Of a DNA stretch of 5,965 nt, positions 5,945 through 5,965 are shown in pieces; position 1 is the first letter of the stretch; the number at the start of each line of letters is the position of its first letter. The notes under the pieces were generated by a model. The model was not told the origin of the DNA and did no database searches. It saw only the letters and a list, made by a program, of their open reading frames with translations. Made by a program: the position numbers and the translations under genes. Origin of the DNA: Streptomyces sp. NRRL WC-3549 (lineage in GTDB: Bacteria; Actinomycetota; Actinomycetes; Streptomycetales; Streptomycetaceae); contig NZ_KL585384.1 in the NCBI RefSeq assembly GCF_000721935.1, forward strand, positions 41,522 to 47,486. The letters run 5' to 3'.

Positions 5945-5965
5945 CTGTCTCTTATACACATCTCT
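5945..5965. other. Sequencing adapter contamination (Tn5/Nextera mosaic end)
   Basis: Bases 5945-5963 read CTGTCTCTTATACACATCT, the exact 19-base Tn5 mosaic end used in Nextera libraries; the last two bases (CT) match the continuing adapter only in part. The bases are AT-rich against a GC-rich background. They translate as LSLIHIS on the + strand and as YKRQ-type residues on the - strand, both known database artefacts. This is not genomic sequence and should be trimmed. Confidence 0.97.

Noticed and set aside
5291..5959. Minus-strand protein starting MYKRQ
   Set aside because: The start lies in the sequencing adapter and the rest is the antisense of eboF and the exported isomerase; a known database artefact.

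Overview
The window looks like a fragment of a Streptomyces or close actinomycete genome. G+C is very high (roughly three quarters by eye), third codon positions are almost all C or G, GTG starts are frequent, Shine-Dalgarno stretches match the actinobacterial anti-SD, and a Tat-type lipobox-free signal peptide is present. All convincing genes lie on the + strand, packed with overlaps or gaps of a few bases, as in one operon.

The block from 1 to about 5391 is the actinobacterial form of the ebo (metabolite traffic) cluster. In order it holds: the C-terminal part of a UbiA-type membrane prenyltransferase (EboC-like, ends 596); a cytosolic xylose-isomerase-like TIM-barrel protein (593-1432); EboA (1426-1963, broken); the TatD-family metal hydrolase EboB (1963-2811, intact); EboE, a second TIM-barrel protein (2815-3988, broken by a frameshift); and EboF, an alkaline phosphatase/nucleotide pyrophosphatase superfamily protein (3985-5391, intact). 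After a 43-base gap comes the start of a third TIM-barrel isomerase-like protein with a twin-arginine signal and a His/Gly-rich linker. It runs off the end of the insert. No eboD (sugar-phosphate cyclase) gene is in the window.

In other bacteria ebo clusters have been linked to moving a biosynthetic precursor to the periplasm (scytonemin precursor in Nostoc punctiforme) and to cyclitol-like metabolites. The substrate in actinomycetes is not settled. The gene set here fits modification and delivery of a small, probably sugar- or cyclitol-derived prenylated metabolite: a membrane prenyltransferase, several sugar-isomerase folds, a TatD hydrolase, a phosphatase-fold protein and an exported isomerase. 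That assignment is inference.

Two quality issues dominate the reading. First, the last 21 bases are the Tn5/Nextera mosaic-end adapter, not genome, so the final gene is artificially cut. Second, three successive genes carry lesions within about 2 kb: an apparent in-frame loss of strand beta-8 in the first isomerase, an apparent ~90-base loss with frameshift in EboA, and a one-base frameshift in EboE. These may be real decay of the pathway in this strain or assembly errors in GC-rich DNA; the sequence alone cannot decide. The most biologically interesting intact features are EboF's substituted metal-binding residues and the exported His-rich isomerase next to the cluster.
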